From assembly GCA_033856515.1 (NCBI GenBank), contig JAWVEY010000019.1:1-64000 (forward strand): a stretch of 64,000 bases of DNA, in the 5' to 3' direction. Every line of letters begins with the position of its first letter. The stretch's first letter is position 1. The translations under genes were made by a program, and so were the position numbers. This DNA comes from JALZKA01 sp033856515. Lineage in GTDB: Bacteria; Actinomycetota; Thermoleophilia; Solirubrobacterales; 70-9. This document shows, one piece after another, positions 40,744-48,997 of this stretch. Below the pieces are notes generated by a model, which ran no database searches, had not been told where the DNA came from, and worked only from the letters and a program-made list of their open reading frames with translations.

Positions 40744-41874
40744 TTAAGTAGCGAGCTCGGGCGAAGAAGAGATCGGCGCTGTTTCGCGGGGGCGCCCCCA
40801 GTTCGCGGGCCTCAGCCCGCCTGCGGGGTGCATCAGGCGGGAGTGGTCCAGCGTGAGGAACGCTTCCACAACCTTCGGACTGAAGTGCCCCCCCGCGTTC
40901 TTCTCGATCTCGGCGACCGCGGCATCGACCTTCCACGCGGGCTTGTAAGGGCGCTCGTGAGTGAGTGCATCGAAGACGTCCGCGACGGCCGTGATCTGAC
41001 CGACGAGCGGGATGTCGTCGCCCTTAAGGCCGAAGGGGTAACCGCTCCCGTCCCAGCGCTCGTGGTGGGAGAGCGCGATCGTGCGCGCGAGATGCAGGAT
41101 CGGGAACCTTCCCTGGGCCAGGATGTTGGCTCCGATCTGGACGTGCTTCTGCATGGCCCTGTACTCATCGTCCGTCAGCTCTCCACTCTTCAACAGCACT
41201 GCGTCGGGCACGCCCACCTTGCCAATGTCGTGAAGCGGCGCCGCGCGCCTGATGAGCCTGACGTCGTCCTCGCTTAACCCCAGCTGCCGGGCAATCCGCG
41301 CAGCTGTGCGACCGACACGTTCGGTGTGCTGATTCGTGTCGTCGTCCCGATACTCGGCCGCGATCGCGAGCCTCTGCAGAACCTCTAGCCGCGATGCTTC
41401 GAGCGCCTTGGTGCGGTCGCGAATTGTCTGCTCCGACTGCTCGCTTTGTTTCCGGAGGGCCTCCTCGGCCTCCTTGGCGATCAGATCGAGCGAGAGGGCG
41501 TAATGGCGTTCAAGCGCCGCCTCCAGGGCACGCCGCTCGTCGACGAACCGTCCCAGCAGGCCACCGACGGCGAGATATGCGGTGCCTATCGCCAAGAGGA
41601 TCGCGAGGCTGGGCTCCTGCGGCACGGTGGCTTCGTAGGCGATCACGAGCGCGAGGGCGCACATCGCGCCCGCTATTCCCCCTCGAAACCCGAACTGCAC
41701 GGCCACGATTGCGATCGGGATCGCCCAGATCACGCGGAGCACTCCTGACGCTTCTTCCCGTCCCAGACCCAGAGCAAGCATTGCGGTCAGTGTGGCCACC
41801 GACCCGAGGACGACCGCCCAGGCCAAGAAACCGGACTTTGCCCGATTGCGACCGCCGCGCAAGTTGTTCAACAT
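40744..41874 (-). CDS. Membrane HD-GYP cyclic-di-GMP phosphodiesterase
   Basis: Hydrolyses cyclic di-GMP to GMP. 376 residues: four or five membrane segments in about 17-108, a coiled-coil helix (about 112-165), then the HD-GYP domain with HDIGK (215-219), the second metal-binding histidines, and HHERWDGSGYP (270-280) holding the GYP motif. All catalytic motifs are intact. The signal sensed by the membrane part is unknown. No diguanylate cyclase gene is nearby. Confidence 0.9.
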   Translation of the reverse strand: MLNNLRGGRNRAKSGFLAWAVVLGSVATLTAMLALGLGREEASGVLRVIWAIPIAIVAVQFGFRGGIAGAMCALALVIAYEATVPQEPSLAILLAIGTAYLAVGGLLGRFVDERRALEAALERHYALSLDLIAKEAEEALRKQSEQSEQTIRDRTKALEASRLEVLQRLAIAAEYRDDDTNQHTERVGRTAARIARQLGLSEDDVRLIRRAAPLHDIGKVGVPDAVLLKSGELTDDEYRAMQKHVQIGANILAQGRFPILHLARTIALSHHERWDGSGYPFGLKGDDIPLVGQITAVADVFDALTHERPYKPAWKVDAAVAEIEKNAGGHFSPKVVEAFLTLDHSRLMHPAGGLRPANWGRPRETAPISSSPELAT

Positions 41875-42080
41875 CGAACCTCAACCCCCCAAAGTCGTTG
41901 CATGCTTTACGCCTGAAATCTACCCAATGGCAGGTACGGGCAAACTGAATCAGGTAGGCGGAAAAATTCCTTGCGCGCGGCCAGTTCGAAAGCCTGTAGC
42001 CAGCTCCAGGAGGGTCTCCAGGGCGTGCGATCATGGTGTCACGCAGGGAGCGATTCGCTGGGCAATCGAAGTAGCGCCGC

Positions 42081-43025
42081 TTAGCCCGAGAGCTCGTAGC
42101 CCAGCTCGACCAGCATCGGGCCTGCGATCGCCTCGTAGCTCGCGACCTCTTCTTCGGTCATCTTGTGCTTCCAGGCGTTGAGGCGGTCCTCTCGCGGTGG
42201 CTCCTTGGCGAGCTTGTGGGACTCCATCCTTGCGGCGGCGGGCTGGGTGGGGCCATGGCGGCGGACCAGGTCAACGTTCTTTTCCTCCAAGCGCTCCTCC
42301 GCCCGCTCGTGGTAGTCGAGCATTACGGGGTCGTAGTCGAGCTCGATGATCTCGCAGACCTCTCGGAGCGTTCCCTCGGTGTCGCGGACGAGGTCTTCGA
42401 AGTGGACCTCGTGGTAGCGCGCGACGTTCTTCGACATTCTGCGCGCCTTGTAGATGCGATCAACCCAGAGCTGGGCGGACTCGGCATAGGTCGTGGGCCC
42501 CCAGTTCATCCGCATATGGCTCAGAGAGACGTCGCGCCCGTCGCGGATGATGTGGATGAAGGTCGCCTCGGGAAGCGAGCGTTGGATTCGCACCATGTCC
42601 TTGATGTAGCCCGGGGTCTTGTCGCCGTAGCGCATCTTCCCCTCCCGCTCGGCGTAGAGCTTGTAAAAAGCGCGGATCGCCACGGTCGCGTTGCCTCGCT
42701 TCATGTGCGAGTAGCGCTCGCGAAGCAGATCCGGGTCGAGGTGAAACTCCTGCCAGCGCTTGGACTCGATCACGTATTCGGCGAGCTCCTCGGGGCTGAG
42801 GCGGTTGTGCTCGAGCTTTCGAATCAGCTTTGGCACCCAGTGCGTCTCGCCCGGGATCGCGAGATCCGGGTGCGAGTCGAGCATCAGGCGGGCGAGCGTC
42901 GTGCCCGAGCGGGTAACGCCGCAGACAAACGGCGCGGGCGGCGGCACGGCCTCGTCGCGCGGCATGAGGCGCCTGCGGCCGAGAATGATCCGGCCGCGCT
43001 TCTTCAGCTTTCGGTACGTGCTCAA
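42081..43025 (-). CDS. Sulfotransferase (PAPS-dependent) 1
   Basis: 314 residues. The PAPS 5'-phosphosulfate loop is VTRSGTT (37-43), followed by LARLMLDSHPDLAIPGETH; the second nucleotide site is ATFIHIIRDGRDVSLS near 154-168, with the conserved YGDKTPGY before it. Shares with its neighbours the C-terminal pattern of EEVASYEAIAG and ELGYE. A polar basic N-terminus (first 30 residues) may contact the membrane. Target unknown. Its start overlaps the end of glycosyltransferase 43022-44119 (ATGA-like), so both are translated together. Confidence 0.86.
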   Translation of the reverse strand: MSTYRKLKKRGRIILGRRRLMPRDEAVPPPAPFVCGVTRSGTTLARLMLDSHPDLAIPGETHWVPKLIRKLEHNRLSPEELAEYVIESKRWQEFHLDPDLLRERYSHMKRGNATVAIRAFYKLYAEREGKMRYGDKTPGYIKDMVRIQRSLPEATFIHIIRDGRDVSLSHMRMNWGPTTYAESAQLWVDRIYKARRMSKNVARYHEVHFEDLVRDTEGTLREVCEIIELDYDPVMLDYHERAEERLEEKNVDLVRRHGPTQPAAARMESHKLAKEPPREDRLNAWKHKMTEEEVASYEAIAGPMLVELGYELSG

Positions 43026-44119
43026 GGGGTGGCCATTTCTAGCAGTGACTCAAAACCCCGAACCGTGTGCTTCCATGCGCGTTCGCCGTCGCGAAGGTCT
43101 GCCGCCCCGGAGGCGAGCGCGGCGCGAAGGGCGCCGTCTTCAGCGAGCCGGTCGATCGCCGCGGCCATCGCGGCCGGGTCGAAGGCGTGTGCGGCGATGC
43201 CCGAGCGCGCTGTGCCGTCTGGCGTCGAGCTCACGAGGAGCCCGTTCTCGCCATCCCGCGTGATCTCGTTCATCGGTGCGACGTCGTTCGTGATCGCGGG
43301 CTGACCGAACGCGACCGCCTCATACAGCGGCAGGCCGAGGCCCTCCCACCTCGCGGGCGAGAGGGTGACGTCGGCGGCAGCGACGGTCTCGAGGTGCTGG
43401 CGGGTCGGCTCGTCGCCGATCCGCAGCTCGATGCGCGCGTCGTTCGCCGCGGCGTCCTCCGCTTCTGAGAGCCGAGAGCGTTCGACCTGCGCCTTCACGA
43501 TGAGCCGCGCGCGATCGCTCTGGACCAGCGACCAAGCCTCCAGCACAGGCTCGAGAGGCTTGCGATGTCCCAGAAAGCCCCCAGTGAAGACGAACGTGAC
43601 GTCATCGCCAGGCTCGCGTGCGACGGCTTCGCCCACCTCGATGAGCTCCGGGTGGCAGCCCCACTGCACATACGGGGTCTCGAGCCCCATCTCGCGGTAG
43701 CGCTCCTGTTCGGCGCGGGTCATCGAGAAGACGGCGTCGTAGGCGCTGCGCGCACCCTCGACGTGCTCGGCGGTGAAGTGCTCCCACACGAAGCGGCCAA
43801 TGACCTTGATGCCCCGCGCTCGCAGCTCGGCGAGCTCCGAGAAGCCGTAGTTCTGGTCGCAGAGGATCGCCTCGATGCCCTCGCGCTCGATCCACTCCGT
43901 GTAGTCGGCGAGCGGGATGTCGTACTCGGACGCCTCGGTCACACCCGGCTGATCCCAGACGTCGTCTCGCGACAGCGCCCCCGGCTGCGGGCCGCGTTCC
44001 TTCTTCGGCCGGGCTAGGACGAAGGTCTCGTGGCCCAGCGAGTCGAGCGCCGAGCGGGTGTGGCGGCCGACTACGGGCTGACCGCGGTTGAACCACTTGG
44101 TGACTACGCCGACCCGCAC
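43022..44119 (-). CDS. Glycosyltransferase (GT-B fold, family 4-like) A
   Basis: 365 residues from GTG 44119, whose first base is also the last of the paralogue's stop codon (TAGTG). N-terminal VRVGVVTKWFNRGQPVVGR; C-terminal donor-binding SPARWEGLGLPLYEAVAFGQPAITND carrying the Glu of the EX7E-type motif. Likely transfers a nucleotide-sugar residue to a glycan at the cytoplasmic face. Very similar to 44119-45201 throughout, so a tandem duplicate. The sugar cannot be named. Confidence 0.85.
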   Translation of the reverse strand: MRVGVVTKWFNRGQPVVGRHTRSALDSLGHETFVLARPKKERGPQPGALSRDDVWDQPGVTEASEYDIPLADYTEWIEREGIEAILCDQNYGFSELAELRARGIKVIGRFVWEHFTAEHVEGARSAYDAVFSMTRAEQERYREMGLETPYVQWGCHPELIEVGEAVAREPGDDVTFVFTGGFLGHRKPLEPVLEAWSLVQSDRARLIVKAQVERSRLSEAEDAAANDARIELRIGDEPTRQHLETVAAADVTLSPARWEGLGLPLYEAVAFGQPAITNDVAPMNEITRDGENGLLVSSTPDGTARSGIAAHAFDPAAMAAAIDRLAEDGALRAALASGAADLRDGERAWKHTVRGFESLLEMATP

Positions 44120-45201
44120 TAAGCCACCGACGTGAGCAGCTCGTCGTAGCCCGCCACGGTCTTCGACCATGCGCGGTCGCCATCGCGCAGCTCGCGCGCT
44201 CCTGCGGCGAGCTCGGCCCGGGTGCCGTCGTCGGCGATCCGGTCGATCGCCTTGGCGAGCTCGCCGGGATCGGGACTCCACGAGGTGATGCCCGAGCGCG
44301 CCGTTCCCTCGACCGAGGCGCTCACCAGGTAGCCGTTCACGCCGTCGAGAACCGCCTCGTTCATCGGCGCGTTGTCGTTCGTGATCGCCGGCTGCCCGAA
44401 GGCGATGGCCTCATAGAGCGGCAGGCCCAGGCCCTCCCAGCGAGTGGGCGAGAGGCACACGTCGCAGCCTGCGACGAAAGAGAGGTGCTGGTCGGTCGGC
44501 TGGTCCTCGATCAGGATCTGGATGCGCGAGTCGGCGTCCGCCGCTTTCGCCAGCTTGTTCTCCTTGCGCATGGTCTGGCCCTTGATGATCAGGCGCAGGC
44601 GCTCGTCCTTCGTCTGCATGAACGCCTCGAGCATCTCGTCGAGCGGCTTGCGCCGGCCCATGAAGCTGCCCGGAACCAGCAGGCGCACGAGGCCAGCGTC
44701 ACTCTGCGCGGGTTCGACCGCGACGAGCTCTGGGTGGCAGCCCCACACCAAGTAGGGGCTGTCGATGCCCATCTCGGCGTAGCGCGCCTGCTCGCCGCGA
44801 TGGAGCGAGTAGACGACGTCGAGCGCCTTCTTCGCTCCCTCGACATGTTCGTCGTCGAAGTGCTCCCAGACGAAGCGTCCGATGGTCTTGACGCCGTCCG
44901 CACGGAGCGCCGCGAGCTCGTCGAATTGGTACAGGTTGTCGGTCATCACGACGTCGAGCGAGTTGGCCTCGACCCACTCGCGGTAGGTCTCGAGCGGCAC
45001 GTCGGACTCGCCGGTCTCGGTAACGCCCGGCTGGTCCCAGATCGGGTCCGGCACTCGGTTCTCGATACCGGAGCGTGGCCCGGTCCCCTCGCGGGCGAGG
45101 ATGAAGGTCTCGTGGCCGAGCTCGTCCAGTGCCGAGCGGACGTAGCGCGAGACGACCGCCTGGCCGGACGCGAACCACTTGGTGACGATGCCGACCCGCA
45201 T
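44119..45201 (-). CDS. Glycosyltransferase (GT-B fold, family 4-like) B
   Basis: 360 residues from ATG 45201. Begins MRVGIVTKWFASGQAVVSR and carries SPTRWEGLGLPLYEAIAFGQPAITND; nearly the same layout as its neighbour A, including WDQPGVTE and the RFVWEHF segment. Together they suggest addition of two related sugars, or one sugar twice. Upstream in-frame Met at 45237 is less likely, since the homologue starts at the same place. Confidence 0.85.
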   Translation of the reverse strand: MRVGIVTKWFASGQAVVSRYVRSALDELGHETFILAREGTGPRSGIENRVPDPIWDQPGVTETGESDVPLETYREWVEANSLDVVMTDNLYQFDELAALRADGVKTIGRFVWEHFDDEHVEGAKKALDVVYSLHRGEQARYAEMGIDSPYLVWGCHPELVAVEPAQSDAGLVRLLVPGSFMGRRKPLDEMLEAFMQTKDERLRLIIKGQTMRKENKLAKAADADSRIQILIEDQPTDQHLSFVAGCDVCLSPTRWEGLGLPLYEAIAFGQPAITNDNAPMNEAVLDGVNGYLVSASVEGTARSGITSWSPDPGELAKAIDRIADDGTRAELAAGARELRDGDRAWSKTVAGYDELLTSVA

Positions 45202-45260
45202 CACCAGGACACCCACCGGCACATGCTGCTTTCGCACCTAAAGGTGCTCATCGATCAGCT

Positions 45261-46190
45261 TTAAACCGTTGCGGCGTCGACCGATTCGCCGACCGGGTAG
45301 CCCAGGTCTTCGAGAAGTCCGCCCGCGACCTCTTCGAACTCGAGGCGCTGATCCTCGGTCATCTGCTTTCGCCAGCGCTGGACGCGATCAGCCGACGGTG
45401 GCTTCGTCGTCATCTCATGGGTCTTCATGCGCCGCTCGACCGACAGCTCCTTCGACTTGCCCCCGCCAGGCAGGGCACGAGCCATCTCCTGCAGACGGTC
45501 AGCGGAGCGCTCGTGGTAGGTGAGGAGCTCGTCCTGCCAGGGAAGCTCGAAGAACTCGCACACGCTGCGGAGCACCGGCTCGGTGTCGAGGATCAGGTCC
45601 TCGTAGCGGATCTCCATGTAGTGCTCGAGCTGGGGGGAGTCCTCGCGCGCTTTCGTCACCTTCTTCTGCCAGCGTTTGGCGACATCTCCCGCCGTCAGGT
45701 CGCGGACGGTGCGGTCGAGGACCGAGAGCGCAACATCGCGGCCGTCGCGGATCACGTGGCAGAAGCGGGCCTCCGGAAGCGCCCGCTGGATCAGCTTCAT
45801 CTTCTGGACGTAGGTGGGGGTCTTCTCGCCGTAGCGGGGCTTGCCCTGGCGCTCCGAGTAGATGTCGTAGAACGAGCGCACCGCAGGCCCGGCCTTCAGC
45901 TTGGGGAGGGCGTTGAAGCGCCCGAGCATCTCCTCGTCGGAGATCTCGAAGTCACCCCATTCGCGGTGTTCCTTCATCGCCTCAAGCACGCTCTCAGGCG
46001 TGGAACCGTCGGCCTTGGCGGCTTTGATCATGTCCGGCACGAAGTGCGTCTCGGGCGGGATCGTGAGGTCTGAGTGGGCGTCGAGCATCATGCGCAGGAG
46101 CGTCGTGCCCGAGCGGTTCATGCCGACCACGAACGGGAACGGCGCGTGGCTGGTGCCGCGGCGCAGGAAGGATGGGACGAGGACTGCCAT
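45261..46190 (-). CDS. Sulfotransferase 2
   Basis: 309 residues. PAPS loop GMNRSGTTLLRMMLDAH (about 23-39), PPETHF, YGEKTPTYVQKM, ARFCHVIRDGRDVALS, HYMEIRYEDLILDTEP, and an end reading LEFEEVAGGLLEDLGYP. The acceptor-binding middle region differs from the paralogues, so the substrate may differ. It is followed 59 bases on by the glycosyltransferase pair in the same direction. Confidence 0.86.
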   Translation of the reverse strand: MAVLVPSFLRRGTSHAPFPFVVGMNRSGTTLLRMMLDAHSDLTIPPETHFVPDMIKAAKADGSTPESVLEAMKEHREWGDFEISDEEMLGRFNALPKLKAGPAVRSFYDIYSERQGKPRYGEKTPTYVQKMKLIQRALPEARFCHVIRDGRDVALSVLDRTVRDLTAGDVAKRWQKKVTKAREDSPQLEHYMEIRYEDLILDTEPVLRSVCEFFELPWQDELLTYHERSADRLQEMARALPGGGKSKELSVERRMKTHEMTTKPPSADRVQRWRKQMTEDQRLEFEEVAGGLLEDLGYPVGESVDAATV

Positions 46191-46205
46191 GGGGGCCGCT
46201 AGATG

Positions 46206-47165
46206 CTACGAGGACGCGGCTCGGGCGTAGCCGAGGTCGTCCAGAAGGTCCCCTGCCACGCGCTCGAACTCCGCCTGGTCGTCCGCGCTCATGTCCTCGC
46301 GCCAGACCTCGATCCGCTCCTTGGTCGGCGGCTTCGTGGCCAGGGCGTGGGCCTTCAGGCGCTCGCCCGCGTCTCGCTCGGGGCGACCGTCGCGAGCAGG
46401 CATGGCGCCCGCCATCTCGGATAGGCGCTCTGCAGCTGTCTCGTGGTAGCGGAGCATCACCGGATCGAAGTCGAGCTCGATGAACTCGCACACCTTGCGA
46501 AGGGCAGGCTCGGTGTCGGAGACCAGATCCTCGTAGCGGATCTCGAGATACTCGCCGAGGTGCGGGCCGTCGGCACGCGCTTTCAGGATCCGCCGCTTCC
46601 AGCGCCGCGCTGAGCGCGCCGCCGGCACAGGCTCACGGTGGCCGCGCTCGATCACGCGCTTGTTGTTCGAGAGCGCGACGTCGCGTCCGTCGCGAATCAC
46701 GTGGATGAACCGGGCTTCGGGAAGAACGCGCTTGATCCGGCGCATCGTCTTCACGTAGGGAGGCGTCTTGTCGCCCCAGCGCTCCTTGCCCTGCTTCTCC
46801 GCGTAGAGCTCGTAGAAGGCGCGAAGGGCGTCCGGGGCGTTGAAGCGCGGGATCGCCTCAAATCGGTCGAGGAGCTCGTCCTCGCCAAGTCCGAAGTCGT
46901 TCCAACGCCTGTGCTCGTCTTCGGTGATCGCCGCCAGGGCCCGCTCAGGGCTGAACCGCAGGCGCCCAGACGCCTCGATGAGGCTGTCGAAGAAGTGGGT
47001 CTCGGGCGGCATCGCCATCTCGGGATGCGCGTCCAGCATCAGGCGTAGAAGCGTTGTGCCGGAGCGCCCGACGCCCACCACGAACGGCGCGGGCAGGCCG
47101 GGCTCCGCCGCGCCGCGCAGGCGACGCGAGCGCAGGTACCTGGAGATGGTTGAGTCGTCCGGCAT
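46206..47165 (-). CDS. Sulfotransferase 3
   Basis: 319 residues. PAPS loop VGRSGTTLLRLMLDAHPEM (about 32-50), PPETHFFDSL, WGDKTPPYVKTM, ARFIHVIRDGRDVALSN, EYLEIRYEDLVSDTEPALRKVCEFIELDFDP, and LLDDLGYA near the end. Same subfamily as 45261-46190, 15 bases upstream of it in the transcript direction. Stop lies 21 bases after the AsnB-like gene's stop region. Confidence 0.86.
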   Translation of the reverse strand: MPDDSTISRYLRSRRLRGAAEPGLPAPFVVGVGRSGTTLLRLMLDAHPEMAMPPETHFFDSLIEASGRLRFSPERALAAITEDEHRRWNDFGLGEDELLDRFEAIPRFNAPDALRAFYELYAEKQGKERWGDKTPPYVKTMRRIKRVLPEARFIHVIRDGRDVALSNNKRVIERGHREPVPAARSARRWKRRILKARADGPHLGEYLEIRYEDLVSDTEPALRKVCEFIELDFDPVMLRYHETAAERLSEMAGAMPARDGRPERDAGERLKAHALATKPPTKERIEVWREDMSADDQAEFERVAGDLLDDLGYARAASS

Positions 47166-47185
47166 GGGGCGAAAAGGCTAGAGAG

Positions 47186-48949
47186 CTAGTCCCGGCCCGC
47201 CGCCACGAGCCGCGAGAGGTGCTCGTCGAAGGTGTGCCGGTAGACGATGCCCTCGAACACGGCCTCCCATTTCGCGGACCCGTCGCCACCGGCACGAAGC
47301 TCGCGCCACGCGTCCTTCGCCTCGTCGGCGCGGTAGATCTCGGTCCAGGCGCCTTCCGCGGCCAGGATCTCCTCGAAGACGTCCGCGTCGCGCTCGATCT
47401 CCCACAGGCGGTCGCGGCGGATGGAAGGCGTCTTTGCCTTGGGAGCCTCGAAGAAGGGCTGGTCCTTCCACGCGGGCACCAGGCGGCCAATCATCTCGAG
47501 ATGGAGCCGGTCAGTCAGCCGGTCCTCGGGCTCCAGCGCGAAGGAAGCTCGGATGAAGCCCGGGGTCGCGAACACCGAGATGCGCTCAGAGTCGGTGGCA
47601 AGTCCCGAGCGGTGTGCGAAGCGGTCGGTGAGGTAGAACCAGTCGAGGAGTACCGGACCGTCGAGGCCCGCCGCGCGCCCGGCATCGAGCGCTTGGCCGA
47701 CGACGGTGGCGGCCTCCTCGTAGGCCTCGGGCCGAGCCGCCTCGTGGTCCTTCGTGAAGAAGCGCATGATGCGCTCAGGGACGCGCTTCGAGCGCCGCGA
47801 CACCTTCTTCAGCTGGCTCTCGTTTTTGTAGAAGAAGCCGTGGGCGATCTCGCCGCCGTGGCCGGAGAAGGTGGCGTTGCGCGGCCGCGGGCGCGGCAGC
47901 GTCATCTTGCCCCTCAGTTTTTGGGGATGGCGCACCCCGTCGTGGAGGAGATGGAGGTTCGCGGCCCTTTCCAGGAGTTCGGTGCTGGGCGTGGCCGAGC
48001 CGGCCTGAGTCTTGCTCACGTCGTGCTGGTGCTCGCCCGGCGCGGCTGCGATCAGAGCGCGGGCGACATCGGCCTCCCCCGGCGTCGCGTCGGAGGTGAG
48101 AAAGCGCGCGGGGGTGCCGGCGGCGATGACTGCGGCCGCCGCCAGCCGGGAATCGCGCCCGCCCGAGAGGTCCACCTTGGCTTCGCCCGGCCACAGGTCG
48201 GCGGCTCCCTTCGCCTGAGCGAGCGCGTCATCCGTGGCGAGACCGGTGAGCTCCGACAGGTCGCCACGGGGCGCGACCCATCCAGCGAGCGCCCCCGTCG
48301 TGTGCTCGTCGATGCCATCGGGCCCGGCTTGGATCACCGTGCCGCCCGGCAGCCGGCGCATGCCTTCGATCGGAGCGGTGTCGCCCAAGAACCACGAAGC
48401 GGCGGCCAGGATCCGCCAGGCTCGGGCATCGGCGCGGGCGTCGAGGCCGAGGAACACGACGAGCGCGCCCGGCCGGTTCGACCAAGCCCTGATGCCGCCT
48501 GCCTCGGCTTCGTAGGCGCGCGCCGCACCCAGCGCGTCGTTTGCCACCAGCAGCCGTCCGGCGCCGAGATCGAGCAAGCCGATCGCAGCGGGCGCGTTGA
48601 GGTTGCGGCTTGCGGCGTCCGCGTCGTCGCTCAGCGAGCGTGCGAGGGCGAGCGGGGCTTCGGCGAGCGCCTGCGAGCCGGTGATCCGCTCCCATCCTGT
48701 GGGGGCGTACGCGGTCGCGATGGCGTGCCGCTCGTCCTGGGCGAAATGCGGCCAGCGGCAGGACGGCTCGGCGTCGCCGATCGCCGCGACGCCCGCCCGG
48801 CCTGACTGCGCGCTCTCGATCTCGAGGGGATAGTCGACAAGCTGGGCGTAGTGGCGCCGCACTCGCTCGAGGCGATCCCCGAACCAGCCCTCGTTCGGAT
48901 CGGTCTCGGCTCGAAAGCAGAGCCAGGTGGGGTCGATGTTCTCGCCCAT
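47186..48949 (-). CDS. Asparagine-synthase-like PP-loop protein, lacking the glutaminase cysteine
   Basis: 587 residues from ATG 48949. The C-terminal half holds the ATP pyrophosphatase loop VDLSGGRDSRLAAA (SGGRDS at 262-267), as in asparagine synthases, which activate a carboxylate with ATP for attack by an amine. The N-terminal half has the remains of the Ntn glutaminase fold, but the required Cys2 is absent (starts MGENIDPTW), so glutamine cannot be the nitrogen source. It may amidate or amide-link a glycan or lipid carboxylate. Related proteins occur in exopolysaccharide loci. It starts 48 bases from the divergent AsnB-like gene. Confidence 0.72.
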   Translation of the reverse strand: MGENIDPTWLCFRAETDPNEGWFGDRLERVRRHYAQLVDYPLEIESAQSGRAGVAAIGDAEPSCRWPHFAQDERHAIATAYAPTGWERITGSQALAEAPLALARSLSDDADAASRNLNAPAAIGLLDLGAGRLLVANDALGAARAYEAEAGGIRAWSNRPGALVVFLGLDARADARAWRILAAASWFLGDTAPIEGMRRLPGGTVIQAGPDGIDEHTTGALAGWVAPRGDLSELTGLATDDALAQAKGAADLWPGEAKVDLSGGRDSRLAAAAVIAAGTPARFLTSDATPGEADVARALIAAAPGEHQHDVSKTQAGSATPSTELLERAANLHLLHDGVRHPQKLRGKMTLPRPRPRNATFSGHGGEIAHGFFYKNESQLKKVSRRSKRVPERIMRFFTKDHEAARPEAYEEAATVVGQALDAGRAAGLDGPVLLDWFYLTDRFAHRSGLATDSERISVFATPGFIRASFALEPEDRLTDRLHLEMIGRLVPAWKDQPFFEAPKAKTPSIRRDRLWEIERDADVFEEILAAEGAWTEIYRADEAKDAWRELRAGGDGSAKWEAVFEGIVYRHTFDEHLSRLVAAGRD

Positions 48950-48997
48950 GGGCGCGAGGCTACCTGCGCAGGGGCGGCGCGCTTTACGCTGCGAGCG

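Noticed and set aside
41875..42080. Possible cyclic-di-GMP riboswitch ahead of the HD-GYP gene
   Set aside because: I looked for the GEMM core on both strands and did not find it; the 206-base gap holds no feature I can support.
47054..48805. 583-residue open frame on the plus strand
   Set aside because: Antisense to the AsnB-like gene; GC-rich shadow with no recognisable motif.
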